Source: JBCDAP01 sp038747915
GTDB lineage: Bacteria; Planctomycetota; Phycisphaerae; Phycisphaerales; UBA1924
NCBI GenBank assembly: GCA_038747915.1
Contig: JBCDJJ010000015.1
Span: 1 to 54,214 of the forward strand
Direction: 5' to 3'
DNA length: 54,214 nt
The first letter of the stretch is position 1, and every line of letters begins with the position of its first letter. Positions 43,959-52,830 of this stretch are shown here, in pieces. A model generated the notes under the pieces. That model saw only the letters and a program-made list of their open reading frames with translations. It was not told where the DNA came from and did no database searches. Made by a program: the position numbers and the translations under genes.

Positions 43959-44621
43959 ATGATCCTCCTCATCGACAACTACGACTCGTTCACCTGGAAT
44001 CTCGTCCAACGCATCGGCGAGCTCGACCCCACCCTCGACCTCCGCGTCGTCCGCAACGACGAGATCACACCGGACGAGGCCGAGGCGTTGTCCCCCTCGC
44101 ACGTCATCGTCTCGCCGGGCCCATGCACCCCGGCCGAAGCGGGCGTCAGCAACGACATCATCACCCGCTTCGCAGGCCGCGTCCCGCTCCTCGGCGTCTG
44201 CCTCGGCCACCAGTGCATCGGTCATGTCAACGGGCTCCGCGTCGTCCGCCACGGCCGAATCATGCACGGCAAGACCTCGGACATCCGCCACGACGGCGGG
44301 GGGGTCTTTGAGGGTCTCGACCCGGCGGAGCCCATCACGGTCACGCGGTATCACTCGCTCGTCGTGCTGACCGAGCCGGATGGCGGACTGCCGAGTACCT
44401 GGCAGCTCTCCGCGTGGATCGATGAAGAGGTCGAAGACAAAGACGGTGCCGTGCGCACCGAGCGTGTCATCATGGGGCTCCGCCAGCCCGCCACGGACAC
44501 CTCCGCGGTCATCGAGGGCGTGCAGTTTCACCCCGAGAGCTTCCTCACGCTCACTGGCCCGGTGATGCTCGCCAACTTCCTCGGCCTGCCGCGCCCCGAG
44601 CCGCTCGCCGCCCCCGCATGA
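43959..44621 (+). CDS. pabA: Anthranilate/aminodeoxychorismate synthase glutamine amidotransferase subunit
   Basis: 220 residues, class I glutamine amidotransferase providing ammonia to TrpE or PabB. LLIDNYDSFTWNLVQ is the N-terminal family block, VSPGPCTPAEAG the oxyanion region, GVCLGHQCIGH the nucleophile Cys, and EGVQFHPESFLT the catalytic His/Glu. An extra acidic loop (DEEVEDKDGAVRT) makes it longer than the usual 190-200 residues. Whether it serves folate or tryptophan synthesis cannot be told; no trpE/pabB lies beside it. Confidence 0.88.
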   Translation: MILLIDNYDSFTWNLVQRIGELDPTLDLRVVRNDEITPDEAEALSPSHVIVSPGPCTPAEAGVSNDIITRFAGRVPLLGVCLGHQCIGHVNGLRVVRHGRIMHGKTSDIRHDGGGVFEGLDPAEPITVTRYHSLVVLTEPDGGLPSTWQLSAWIDEEVEDKDGAVRTERVIMGLRQPATDTSAVIEGVQFHPESFLTLTGPVMLANFLGLPRPEPLAAPA

Positions 44622-44652
44622 GCCCCTTCACCACCACGCAGAGCACACGGTG

Positions 44653-46629
44653 ATGCCCTTCGGCCTGACCTTCCTCGCGCCGCTCACCGGCCTCATCGCT
44701 GCAGCGATCGCGATCCCGTCGCTCGTTGCGCTCTATTTCCTCAAGCTCCGGCGCCGCCCGGTCCGCGTGTCCTCCACGCTGCTCTGGCAGTCTGCGATCC
44801 AGGACCTGCAGGTCAACACGCCGTTCCGGTGGCTCCGAGCGAGCTGGCAGTTGCTGCTGCAGTTGCTCGTCCTCGCGTTGCTGCTGCTCGCGCTCGCGCG
44901 TCCAGCGGCCTCCATCGGTGATGGGCCCGCGAGCCGGCTCATCGTGCTGATCGACCGGTCCGCCTCGATGTCCGGTGCCGATGCCGCCGACGGCCGCACC
45001 CGCCTTGCGGATGCGAAGCGTCTCGCCGCCGAACTGCTCCGCCGCGCGACGAGCCGCGGCTCGACGGTCACTCTCATCGCCTTCGCGACCGAGCCGCGCA
45101 CGCTGATCGCCGAGTCCACCGACCGTGCCCTCCTGCTCGGCGCCCTCGAGTCGATCGAACCGACCGATCAGCCGGGTGATCTCGCCGAGGCTCTCGCCCT
45201 TGTCGAGGCCTTCGCCCGCCCGAGCGACGAGCAGGCCGAGCCGCCCGGTGTGGTGCTGTTTTCTGATGGCCAAGGGAGCGGCACCGTTGGTTCGGTCTCG
45301 ATCGAGCCCGAGTCGTTCACCTTCGTCCGCGTCGGCCCCGACCCCGATGCGCTGCGCGACAACATCGGCATCGTCGCCTTCAACGCCCGCCGCGAGTACG
45401 ACGATCCCGCCACGCTCCGCGTGTTCGCGCGCGTCGTTAACGCGAGCGATGGTGAACCGCGCGAAGCGACTTTCGAACTCCTGGTCGACGCCGAGACCAT
45501 CGAACGCCAGCGTGTGGAGATTCCACCCGGTGCGGACGCCACGATCTCCCTCGGCATCGATCAGCCGGGCGAGGGCGTCGTCACCCTGCGCCGCACGGGC
45601 GCCGCGGACACCCTCGCGGCCGACGACGAAGCCTCGATCGTCATCGACCCGGTCGCGGGCCGGCGCATCCTGGTCGTTCAGCCGGGTGCGCCGACGACCG
45701 CCGCCGAGTACGCGCTGGTCGATGCGATCGCGGCGCTCGAGCCCGCGGAGCTGATCACACTCACACAGGAGGAGTTCGCTGCCGATGCCACCGATCCTCG
45801 CCTCCTCGCCGGCCTCGATCTCATCGTGTTCGATCGCGTGCGCCCAGACGTCCTCCCGCCCATCCCCACGCTGAGCTTCGGGGCCGGCCTGCCCATCCCC
45901 GGCCTTACGGTCACGCCGCGCGAGACCACCGAGGACGACTCGAACGCCAGGATCGTCGTGGGCTTCGGACTCTGGGACCGCACCCACCCCATCATGCGTT
46001 ACGTGACACCCACCGAGGTGCGGCTCGTCGACCCGCTCCGCCTCGTCGCACCCGGACCGACGGCCGAAGCCCGCGGCACGATCCTCGCGCAGTCATCGGC
46101 GGGGCCGCTCATCATGCTCGTGGAGGGCGACCGCGTCCGCCGCGTGGTCGTGGGCTTCGAGCTCGGCCGCAGCAACTGGTGGCGCGACCTCTCCTTCCCC
46201 GTCTTCATCGCCAACATCCTCGACACGCTCGCGGGCGTCTCGGGCACCGGCGCGCAGCATCGCACCGATGAACCCGTCACCGTCCGCGGCCTCATCCCCG
46301 GCGCCACGGCGCAGCTCAATACACCATCGGGCGATGTGCGCGACCTCCTCGTCGACCGCGACGGCATGCTCCCCATCGGCGTGCTGGATCAGGCCGGCCC
46401 GTACACCCTCGATCTCTCGCCATCGGGCCGCGCCGTCGCGGTCAACCTGCTCGACGATCAAGAGTCGACCCTGGGCACCGCGGATTCGGTGGCCATTGCT
46501 GGGCAGGCCAGCGCGTCAACCTCCATCGGTGCCGCCGAGCCCCAAGAACTGTGGCGCTGGCTGGTCCTCGCCGCCGTCGTGCTTTCAACCGTGGAGTGGT
46601 GGCTCTACGCCCGACGCATGCGCGTGTGA
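44653..46629 (+). CDS. BatA/VWA-domain membrane protein
   Basis: 658 residues. Two N-terminal transmembrane helices (about 8-30 and 64-83) flank the BatA-type basic loop (KLRRRPVRVSSTLLWQ). A VWA domain follows (about 95-290), with an intact MIDAS start DRSASMS (D101, S103, S105). Then come beta-rich modules and a C-terminal helix (LWRWLVLAAVVLSTVEWWLY) with an ARRMRV tail. Relatives belong to Bat/MoxR-linked aerotolerance or secretion operons. No moxR is in the window. The ATG at 44653 is chosen over the adjacent GTG at 44650. Confidence 0.78.
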   Translation: MPFGLTFLAPLTGLIAAAIAIPSLVALYFLKLRRRPVRVSSTLLWQSAIQDLQVNTPFRWLRASWQLLLQLLVLALLLLALARPAASIGDGPASRLIVLIDRSASMSGADAADGRTRLADAKRLAAELLRRATSRGSTVTLIAFATEPRTLIAESTDRALLLGALESIEPTDQPGDLAEALALVEAFARPSDEQAEPPGVVLFSDGQGSGTVGSVSIEPESFTFVRVGPDPDALRDNIGIVAFNARREYDDPATLRVFARVVNASDGEPREATFELLVDAETIERQRVEIPPGADATISLGIDQPGEGVVTLRRTGAADTLAADDEASIVIDPVAGRRILVVQPGAPTTAAEYALVDAIAALEPAELITLTQEEFAADATDPRLLAGLDLIVFDRVRPDVLPPIPTLSFGAGLPIPGLTVTPRETTEDDSNARIVVGFGLWDRTHPIMRYVTPTEVRLVDPLRLVAPGPTAEARGTILAQSSAGPLIMLVEGDRVRRVVVGFELGRSNWWRDLSFPVFIANILDTLAGVSGTGAQHRTDEPVTVRGLIPGATAQLNTPSGDVRDLLVDRDGMLPIGVLDQAGPYTLDLSPSGRAVAVNLLDDQESTLGTADSVAIAGQASASTSIGAAEPQELWRWLVLAAVVLSTVEWWLYARRMRV

Positions 46630-46638
46630 TGCGCCGCG

Positions 46639-47136
46639 TCAGATCAAGATCAGCTCGCCTGCCCGGCTGCTGAGCGAGCCGAGGGCGCGGAGCGTCGACT
46701 CGGCGTCTTCCTCCAGCGCGTCCCGCACCGCGAGCGAGACCGCGAAGGGCGCCCACGACGCGTCGTCGCGTGTGTCCACCCAGTCGGGGATGCCGTCGTT
46801 GTCCTCGTCGTCGTCGCGATCCCCGTCGAGCAGCTCCCACAGCTTCTGCTGATTCTCGAGCCGCGTGACCTCCACGAGAAAACCGAGCGCGCTCGACGAG
46901 ATGTCCCGGAGGATCGTCGCCGACTCCTCGTCCCCCGTCGCGCTCGCGACCGACTCGGCGAGCAGCAGCGAGCCGATCGTCGCATCCGACACCCCGAGCG
47001 CGATCGCGACCGAGTCGACCGTTTGCTTCGCCTCCGATGCGGCGGCCTCCGCGGCTTCGACGACCTGGACATTCGACGTCAGCTCCACACGCAGAAGCGA
47101 GGCAGCGGCCGATGTATCGATGGCGTCGAGAGGCAT
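46639..47136 (-). CDS. Hypothetical protein with an acidic calcium-binding-like stretch
   Basis: 165 residues, Ala/Glu/Ser-rich and mostly helical, with no signal peptide from the chosen ATG. LDGDRDDDEDNDGIPDWVD near residue 105-123 matches the Asp/Asn pattern of thrombospondin-type-3 calcium repeats. The rest is not recognised. An upstream in-frame ATG exists, but the DNA before 47136 is leader-like. It is convergent with the VWA gene (9 bases) and divergent from the FAD oxidoreductase. Confidence 0.5.
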   Translation of the reverse strand: MPLDAIDTSAAASLLRVELTSNVQVVEAAEAAASEAKQTVDSVAIALGVSDATIGSLLLAESVASATGDEESATILRDISSSALGFLVEVTRLENQQKLWELLDGDRDDDEDNDGIPDWVDTRDDASWAPFAVSLAVRDALEEDAESTLRALGSLSSRAGELILI

Positions 47137-47227
47137 CGCGGTGGCTCCACGGGGATGACGAGCAGGACAATGCGCCCGGGTAGCATGCATCGACCTGACG
47201 CCCGACGCCACCCCCGAAAGTTGCGAC

Positions 47228-48541
47228 ATGTCGCGTTATGAGACCGTAGTTATCGGAGCCGGACTCGCTGGCCTCACCTGCGCGCGGCACCTCCGCCGCG
47301 CGGGGCGGCGGGTGCTTGTGCTCGAAGCCTCCGATGGTGTCGGTGGACGCGTGCGCACAGACCGTGTCGAGCACGATGGCGGCACCTTCTTGCTGGACCG
47401 AGGGTTCCAGGTGTTTCTCGATGCCTACCCCGAGGCCGCCGAGCAGCTTGACCTGAGTGCGCTCGCCCTCCGCGGCTTCGACCCGGGCGCGGTGATCGCA
47501 CTCGGCGGCAAGCTCCATGTCGTGGCCGACCCGCTCCGCCGACCGATCGACGCTGCCAAGAGCGTGCGCGCTCCGATCGCCTCGATGCGCGATGTTGTTC
47601 GGCTCATCGCGCTGCACCGCCGGCTGCTCGCGAGCGCCGACCCCGCGGATCCGAGCGGCGAGCCCAACGTCCGCGACGAGCCCACGATCGACTTCCTCCG
47701 CCGAGCCGGCCTCTCCGAGCGGCTGATCGACACTGTCCTCCGCCCGTTTTTCGGTGGCGTCTTCTTCGATCGTGAGCTGACCACCTCGGCCCGCATGATG
47801 GCCTTCTGCTACCGCATGTTTGCGACCGGCCGGGCCACGCTGCCCGCCCGCGGCATGGGCGCGCTCAGCGCGCAGATCGCCGACGACCTGCCCACCGGTA
47901 CGGTCCGGCTCGGACAGCGCGTGGTCGCCATCGATCAGCACACCGGACGTGTCGAGACACTCGCAGGCGACGAGTTCCAGGCCGAGCGGATCGTCCTCGC
48001 CACCGATGCCGGCGCGACCGACCGCCTCCTTGCTCGCGAACCGGTGCGCACGTGGCGACAGACCACCACGCTGAGCTTCGCGGCCGATGCGCCGCCGATC
48101 GATCGTCCGATGCTCGTGCTCGACGGTGCCGGGTGCGGACCGGTCAACCATCTCGCGGTCCCCAGCAACGTGCAGCCGAGCTACGCGCCGCGCGGCGCTG
48201 CACTCATCTGCGCGAACGTCGTCGTCGACACGCCGCAGACCGACGGCGAACTCGCTGCAGCGGCTCGCGCCCAGCTGGTCCAATGGTTCGGCGATGAGGT
48301 CACGCGGTGGCGGCTCCTCCGCGTACACCGGATCGTGCGTGCGCTCCCCGATCAATCACCACCGACCCTCGAACAGTGGTCGCGCACGAGCGAACTCGAC
48401 ACAGGTGTCATCGTCTGCGGCGACCACACGGAGAACGCCTCGATCAACGGCGCCCTCGTCGCCGGACGACTCGCCGCCGAGCGCATCATCGCCGGTGTGC
48501 CGGCCTCCTCGTCCACGAGTTCACCCCTCAACCTGCTCTGA
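47228..48541 (+). CDS. FAD-dependent amine oxidase/phytoene desaturase-like oxidoreductase
   Basis: 437 residues. VVIGAGLAGLTCARHLRRAG is the dinucleotide-binding GxGxxG, and VLVLEASDGVGGRVRT carries the acidic residue and the GG-R motif of the flavin amine oxidase superfamily. TFLLDRGFQVFLDAYPEA, RPFFGGVFFDRELTTSARM and the C-terminal CGDHTENASINGALVAGRLA close the FAD site. The substrate is unknown; carotenoid/isoprenoid desaturases and protoporphyrinogen oxidases have this plan. It stands alone, divergent from the acidic hypothetical gene. Confidence 0.82.
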   Translation: MSRYETVVIGAGLAGLTCARHLRRAGRRVLVLEASDGVGGRVRTDRVEHDGGTFLLDRGFQVFLDAYPEAAEQLDLSALALRGFDPGAVIALGGKLHVVADPLRRPIDAAKSVRAPIASMRDVVRLIALHRRLLASADPADPSGEPNVRDEPTIDFLRRAGLSERLIDTVLRPFFGGVFFDRELTTSARMMAFCYRMFATGRATLPARGMGALSAQIADDLPTGTVRLGQRVVAIDQHTGRVETLAGDEFQAERIVLATDAGATDRLLAREPVRTWRQTTTLSFAADAPPIDRPMLVLDGAGCGPVNHLAVPSNVQPSYAPRGAALICANVVVDTPQTDGELAAAARAQLVQWFGDEVTRWRLLRVHRIVRALPDQSPPTLEQWSRTSELDTGVIVCGDHTENASINGALVAGRLAAERIIAGVPASSSTSSPLNLL

Positions 48542-48557
48542 CGACCACGAAGCACGC

Positions 48558-49259
48558 TCACCCCGTCCGCCGCACACGCGGCCCGATCGTCCGCAAACGC
48601 AGATTCATCAACGGGCCGATCCGCGACCGTCGGAGATAGATCGCATCGCCGTGCTCGTACGGCTTGAGCCGCGTGTACACACGCGCAAACCCGAGCGGCT
48701 CCAACTCGGCGTCCAAGTCCGACTCCAGGCAGCTCCCCTCGTACAGGGGGCGGCGCGAGACCTCGCTCACCAGCACATCCACATGCGCCGCGATGTGTCC
48801 CGCCGCCCCGCGGATCACCTCCAGCTCGAACCCCTGCACATCGATCACCACCCCGTTGAACCGCGCCCGATCAACCGAAAGCTCCTCGAGCAGCTCGTCG
48901 AGCGGCACGACCGGCACCTCGATCAACCGTGATACCTCCGCCCCGAACCGGGCCCGGGCCTCATCTCCGGGCTCTAGCAGGCTGCTCATCCCGCCCCCGC
49001 GTGCATCGATCTGGCGGAGCTGAGCCACCCCACGAGTCGACCCGCACGCCACATTCGCGCACCGGACGCGAGGCGAGTCGCCCACCGCGGCCCGCATGGC
49101 CTCGAATGCCTCCGGCTGCGGCTCGATCCAGAGCTGATCGTCGATCCCCTCGGCGCGGTATCGCGCGGCCTCCTGCCCGAGATGTCCACCGATGTGGATC
49201 ACGCCCCGCGCACCGACGCCGTACCGCCGGCGTGCCTTCTCGAGCAGCGTCATCCCCAT
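48558..49259 (-). CDS. FkbM-family methyltransferase
   Basis: 233 residues. GVIHIGGHLGQEAARYRAEG is SAM motif I of the FkbM group, DQLWIEPQPEAFEAMRAAV the next acidic block, and VVIDVQGFELEVIRGAAGHI the DxQGxExxVLxGA signature. FkbM enzymes O-methylate sugars or polyketides, often in surface-polysaccharide clusters. The start at 49259 has TAGGA about 9-11 bases upstream; 49253 is an alternative ATG. It is divergent from the fucosyltransferase-like gene with only 33 bases between starts, suggesting a joint role in glycan modification. Confidence 0.85.
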   Translation of the reverse strand: MGMTLLEKARRRYGVGARGVIHIGGHLGQEAARYRAEGIDDQLWIEPQPEAFEAMRAAVGDSPRVRCANVACGSTRGVAQLRQIDARGGGMSSLLEPGDEARARFGAEVSRLIEVPVVPLDELLEELSVDRARFNGVVIDVQGFELEVIRGAAGHIAAHVDVLVSEVSRRPLYEGSCLESDLDAELEPLGFARVYTRLKPYEHGDAIYLRRSRIGPLMNLRLRTIGPRVRRTG

Positions 49260-49292
49260 CGACGCGATCCTACTCCCGCGTAGACTCGCGCG

Positions 49293-50225
49293 GTGCCCAG
49301 ACGAGCCTTCATCATCAAGACCGCCCGCGGGCGGCTCGGCAACAAGCTGCTGCCCGTCATCGCCATCGAAGCCATGTGCCTCGAGCTCGGCGCCACGCTC
49401 ACCAACCTCACGCTCGGCGGCGATGCGGCGCATTTCAACCGCTTTACACCAGACATCGGCTCACGCCCGATCGACCGCCTCGCCTGGCGACTGCACCGAT
49501 GGGCCCAGCTCTCCGGCGTTGTCGGCACCACCGTCAAGGCGTCGAACGGGCACCCGTTCGTCCATCTCCCTCCGACCGCCGACGATGCCCACGTCCGTTT
49601 GGCCCGGTGGCCCCTCTTCTTTATCGGCCACCGCTTCTACAACCCCATCGGTGTGCATGCCCACCACGCGGCGCTCGTCGGACGCCTCAGGCCCGTCGAC
49701 TCGATCTCGGCGCGCGTGGCGAGCTTCGCGGCCGACCTCCCGCGCGATCGTCTCGCGGTCGCCCTGCACATCCGCCAGGGTGATTTCGCGGAGTACAAGG
49801 ACGGTCTGCTTCACACGCCGCTCGACCGTTACCGCGACGCCACCCACGCCTTCGCCGACCGGTTCGCCGATCTCACACCCCAGTTCCACGTCTTCTCGAA
49901 CATCGAGATCGACCCCGCCATACTCCCGGGTCTCGACTTGATCGTGCATCACGGCGAACCGGTCGAAGACCTCTTCCGCATCGCCTCCTGCGACCTGGTC
50001 ATCAGCACCGCGAGCACCTTCGGCCTGTGCGCCGCGCTGCTCGGCAACACCTGCCTCTACGCGCTCAACACCCACTTCCACGACGCACTGATGCCCAACG
50101 GAACAACACCTCGCCACTCCGCATCAACGCTCGACGAAGTCGAGGCCTATCTGAGCCGTGCGAACCCGATCGGTGCGCGCGCCGAACTCGACAGTCCAGC
50201 CATCGCTCGCGCAGTGATCGCGTGA
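49293..50225 (+). CDS. Fucosyltransferase-like glycosyltransferase (GT11-type fold)
   Basis: 310 residues with a GTG start. GRLGNKLLP near residue 13 corresponds to the GLGNQLF motif. VALHIRQGDFAEYKDG contains the HxRxGD motif that binds GDP-fucose in GT11/GT23-type enzymes. CDLVISTASTFGLCAALLG fits the late motif. No signal peptide is present, so it is cytoplasmic or membrane-peripheral. The donor and acceptor are inferred only. It ends 18 bases from the stop of gltA on the other strand. Confidence 0.65.
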   Translation: MPRRAFIIKTARGRLGNKLLPVIAIEAMCLELGATLTNLTLGGDAAHFNRFTPDIGSRPIDRLAWRLHRWAQLSGVVGTTVKASNGHPFVHLPPTADDAHVRLARWPLFFIGHRFYNPIGVHAHHAALVGRLRPVDSISARVASFAADLPRDRLAVALHIRQGDFAEYKDGLLHTPLDRYRDATHAFADRFADLTPQFHVFSNIEIDPAILPGLDLIVHHGEPVEDLFRIASCDLVISTASTFGLCAALLGNTCLYALNTHFHDALMPNGTTPRHSASTLDEVEAYLSRANPIGARAELDSPAIARAVIA

Positions 50226-50243
50226 GCGCCACTCACCTCGTGC

Positions 50244-51383
50244 TCACCGGCGCTCGTCGAGCGGGATGTACGGCTGCTCGTGCGGACCGACGTACTGCGC
50301 CGCTGGGCGGAACAGCCGGTTATCGCTCAATTGCTCGAGGATGTGGCCCGACCACCCCGCGATGCGCGAGAGCGCGAACATCGGGGTGAACAGGTCGAGG
50401 CTGAGACCGATGCAGTGGTACGTCGTCGCCGAGTAGAAATCGACGTTCGGGTAGATCCCCTTCGCCGCGACCTCGCGCTCCATCACACGCTCGATCGCTT
50501 GGCTCTTCGAGAACAGCTCGGTGTTCCCGGTGTCCTTCGCGAGTTGCTCGGCCAGGCTCTGCAGGTCGGTCGCCCGCGGATCTTTCGCCTTGTACACGCG
50601 ATGGCCGAAGCCCATCACTTTGTCCTTACGATCGAGCTTGCTCATCACGTACGGCTCGACCTCCTCGAGCGACGGGATCTCATTCAGCATGTGCATCACG
50701 CCCTCGTTTGCCCCGCCGTGCAGCGGGCCACGGAGCGACCCGATCGCCGCGGTCAGCGCCGAGTACATGTCGCTCAGCGTCGAGATCACCACGCGCGCCG
50801 CGAATGTCGAGTTATTGAGGCCATGGTCCGCGTGCAGGATCATGCAGATGTCGAACGCGCGCTCCATCGTCGGCGTCGGCTCGGTCCCGTTGAGCATGTA
50901 CAAGAAGTTCGCCGCGAACGACAGATCACGACGCGGCTGGACGAGCGGCAACCCGCGGCGGTACCGGTCGAAGTACGCGATCAGCGTCGGAGCGTGACCG
51001 AGAATGTTGAGTGCCTTCGTGCGGGCCTCGTCGAGATCGATGTTGTTCGGATCGCGATCGTGCAGAGACAGCGCCGACACCATCGTCCGCAGCACGTGCA
51101 TCGGGTGGGCGCTCATCGGGAGCGACAGCAGCCGGTTCGTCATCCCCGCGGGCAGCTCGTAGCACTGACGCAACTCACGCGTGAACGCGTCCAGCTCCGA
51201 ACGGGTGGGCAGGCGGCGGTTCCAGAGCAGGTACACCGTCTCTTCAAAGTTCGATTTTGCCGAAAGCTCGCCGATCGGGATCCCGACGTACTCGAGCACA
51301 CCGCGCTCGCCGTCGATGTAGCTCATCTCGGTCTCGGCGGCGATCACACCGGCAAGACCCTTCGGGATCTCCATCGTCGTCAT
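50244..51383 (-). CDS. gltA: Citrate synthase
   Basis: 379 residues, the short (type I/methylcitrate-like length) form. It condenses oxaloacetate with acetyl-CoA at entry to the TCA cycle. Catalytic His blocks are GPLHGGANEGV and GFGHRVYKAKDPR, and the catalytic Asp is in YPNVDFYSATTY. RIAGWSGHILEQ binds substrate near the C-terminus. A 2-methylcitrate role cannot be ruled out by sequence, but no prp genes are adjacent. It is divergent from the guanine deaminase gene, with 146 bases between. Confidence 0.93.
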   Translation of the reverse strand: MTTMEIPKGLAGVIAAETEMSYIDGERGVLEYVGIPIGELSAKSNFEETVYLLWNRRLPTRSELDAFTRELRQCYELPAGMTNRLLSLPMSAHPMHVLRTMVSALSLHDRDPNNIDLDEARTKALNILGHAPTLIAYFDRYRRGLPLVQPRRDLSFAANFLYMLNGTEPTPTMERAFDICMILHADHGLNNSTFAARVVISTLSDMYSALTAAIGSLRGPLHGGANEGVMHMLNEIPSLEEVEPYVMSKLDRKDKVMGFGHRVYKAKDPRATDLQSLAEQLAKDTGNTELFSKSQAIERVMEREVAAKGIYPNVDFYSATTYHCIGLSLDLFTPMFALSRIAGWSGHILEQLSDNRLFRPAAQYVGPHEQPYIPLDERR

Positions 51384-51529
51384 CTCTTCAGCACTACCTT
51401 TCGATGGGGCGTTCGATCGGGGATTCGCTCACTCGTCGCCACCCACCGGCGACCGCGCGGCGTTTCGCCGAGCACAAAATATAGGATGCACCGTAGCCCT
51501 CCGCAATCGACACCCACCTGTGCATCCAG

Positions 51530-52810
51530 ATGATCATCCAAGGCAAACTCCTCGTCGATCCCACATTCGAGCCCGAACAGGGATGGGTCCGCATCGAGCG
51601 CGACCGCATCGCCGAGGTCGCACAGGGCGATCCGCCGGACTTCGGCAACGAGCCGCCGATCGGCAGCCCCGATCACATCATCACGCCCGCGTTCTACGAC
51701 GCTCACACGCATCTCCCGCAGATCGATGCCATCGGGTGTGACGGTCTCCCGCTGCTCCGGTGGCTCAACGAGGTCGTCTACCCGGCCGAGCAGTGGTGGG
51801 GGCGCGGCGCAGCGATCAGCGTCGCGCGCATCGCGGTCCGACGCATGATCCGAGAGGGTACCGCCGGCTTCGCCGGCTACCTCACGTCGCACCCGGAAAC
51901 GGCCCACGAATCGTTGGTCTGGCTCGCAACACGCACGCCGATGCGTTTCATCGCTGGGCGCGTGTGCATGGACCGTGAAGCACCCGACGACCTGGTCGCC
52001 GAGGACCGTCGACGGTCCGCAATGTCGCCCCCGCCCTCCCCGATGATGCCGCCCCTCGCGGACGGCTCCGGCAGGCACAGCGTGTCGCTGAATCCCCGGT
52101 TCGCGGTGTCCTGCTCCGAAGAGCTGCTCGCCGAGGTCGCCTGGGCTTGGTCGGCGTCGTCCGAGCGTCCCGCGGCGCGGCCGTTCATCCAAACTCATCT
52201 CGCCGAATCCACCGACGAACTCGCGCGCGTCCGCGAGCTGTTCCCCGACGACCCGCACTACACCGGCGTCTACGAACGGCTCGGCCTGCTCACGCCGAAG
52301 ACGCTGCTCGCCCATGCCATCCATCTTTCCGATGACGAGTGGGCCGCGATCACGCGCGCCGACTCGATCGTCGTACACTGCCCGACCGCCAATACCTTCC
52401 TGCAGTCGGGCATGTTCGACCTCGACGCTGCCGAGCGTCACTCCGTCCGCATGGCCCTCGGCTCCGATGTCGCCGGCGGGCCGGATCTTGCCATGCCGCG
52501 CGTCGCCCGCGCCATGATCGAGGTCGCCAAGCACCGCCGCATGGCCGCGGGCGACGACCAGTTCGTGCGCGTGCCGAGCCCCGCCGAGGCCTGGTCGCTC
52601 ATCACCCGTGGCAACGCCGAGCTCCTCGGATGGCCCGACGCGGGGCGGATCGAGGTGGGGGCCGCGGCCGATCTGCTTGTCCTCGGTATCCCTCGCGTGT
52701 GGCACGACGATCACCTCGTCGGCCGGCTCATCTACAACTGGCGGAGCGGCTTCATCGAACACCGCATCATCAACGGCATCCTGGACCCCAAGATCTCATC
52801 AGAGCGGTAA
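51530..52810 (+). CDS. guaD: Guanine deaminase (amidohydrolase family)
   Basis: 426 residues, zinc amidohydrolase converting guanine to xanthine. PAFYDAHTHLPQ has the metal HxH (H59, H61). NPRFAVSCSEELL equals the guanine-site TPRFxxTCS block. QTHLAESTDE and HAIHLSDDE give the third and fourth metal His. HCPTANTFLQSGMF is the family signature and GSDVAGGPD contributes the metal Asp. Length is slightly below the usual 440-450. A broader aminohydrolase specificity is possible. It runs in the same direction as the rhomboid gene, 20 bases before it. Confidence 0.85.
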   Translation: MIIQGKLLVDPTFEPEQGWVRIERDRIAEVAQGDPPDFGNEPPIGSPDHIITPAFYDAHTHLPQIDAIGCDGLPLLRWLNEVVYPAEQWWGRGAAISVARIAVRRMIREGTAGFAGYLTSHPETAHESLVWLATRTPMRFIAGRVCMDREAPDDLVAEDRRRSAMSPPPSPMMPPLADGSGRHSVSLNPRFAVSCSEELLAEVAWAWSASSERPAARPFIQTHLAESTDELARVRELFPDDPHYTGVYERLGLLTPKTLLAHAIHLSDDEWAAITRADSIVVHCPTANTFLQSGMFDLDAAERHSVRMALGSDVAGGPDLAMPRVARAMIEVAKHRRMAAGDDQFVRVPSPAEAWSLITRGNAELLGWPDAGRIEVGAAADLLVLGIPRVWHDDHLVGRLIYNWRSGFIEHRIINGILDPKISSER

Positions 52811-52830
52811 CCACGTCATAGGATCGCAGC

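Noticed and set aside
44551..45987. A 478-residue minus-strand frame opposite the VWA gene
   Set aside because: Arg/Gly/Asp-rich shadow of the plus-strand VWA gene, without motifs or a ribosome site.
46442..48355. A 637-residue minus-strand frame opposite the VWA and FAD oxidoreductase genes
   Set aside because: It spans two real genes and the gap between them and becomes low-complexity Arg/Gly at the end; a compositional artefact.
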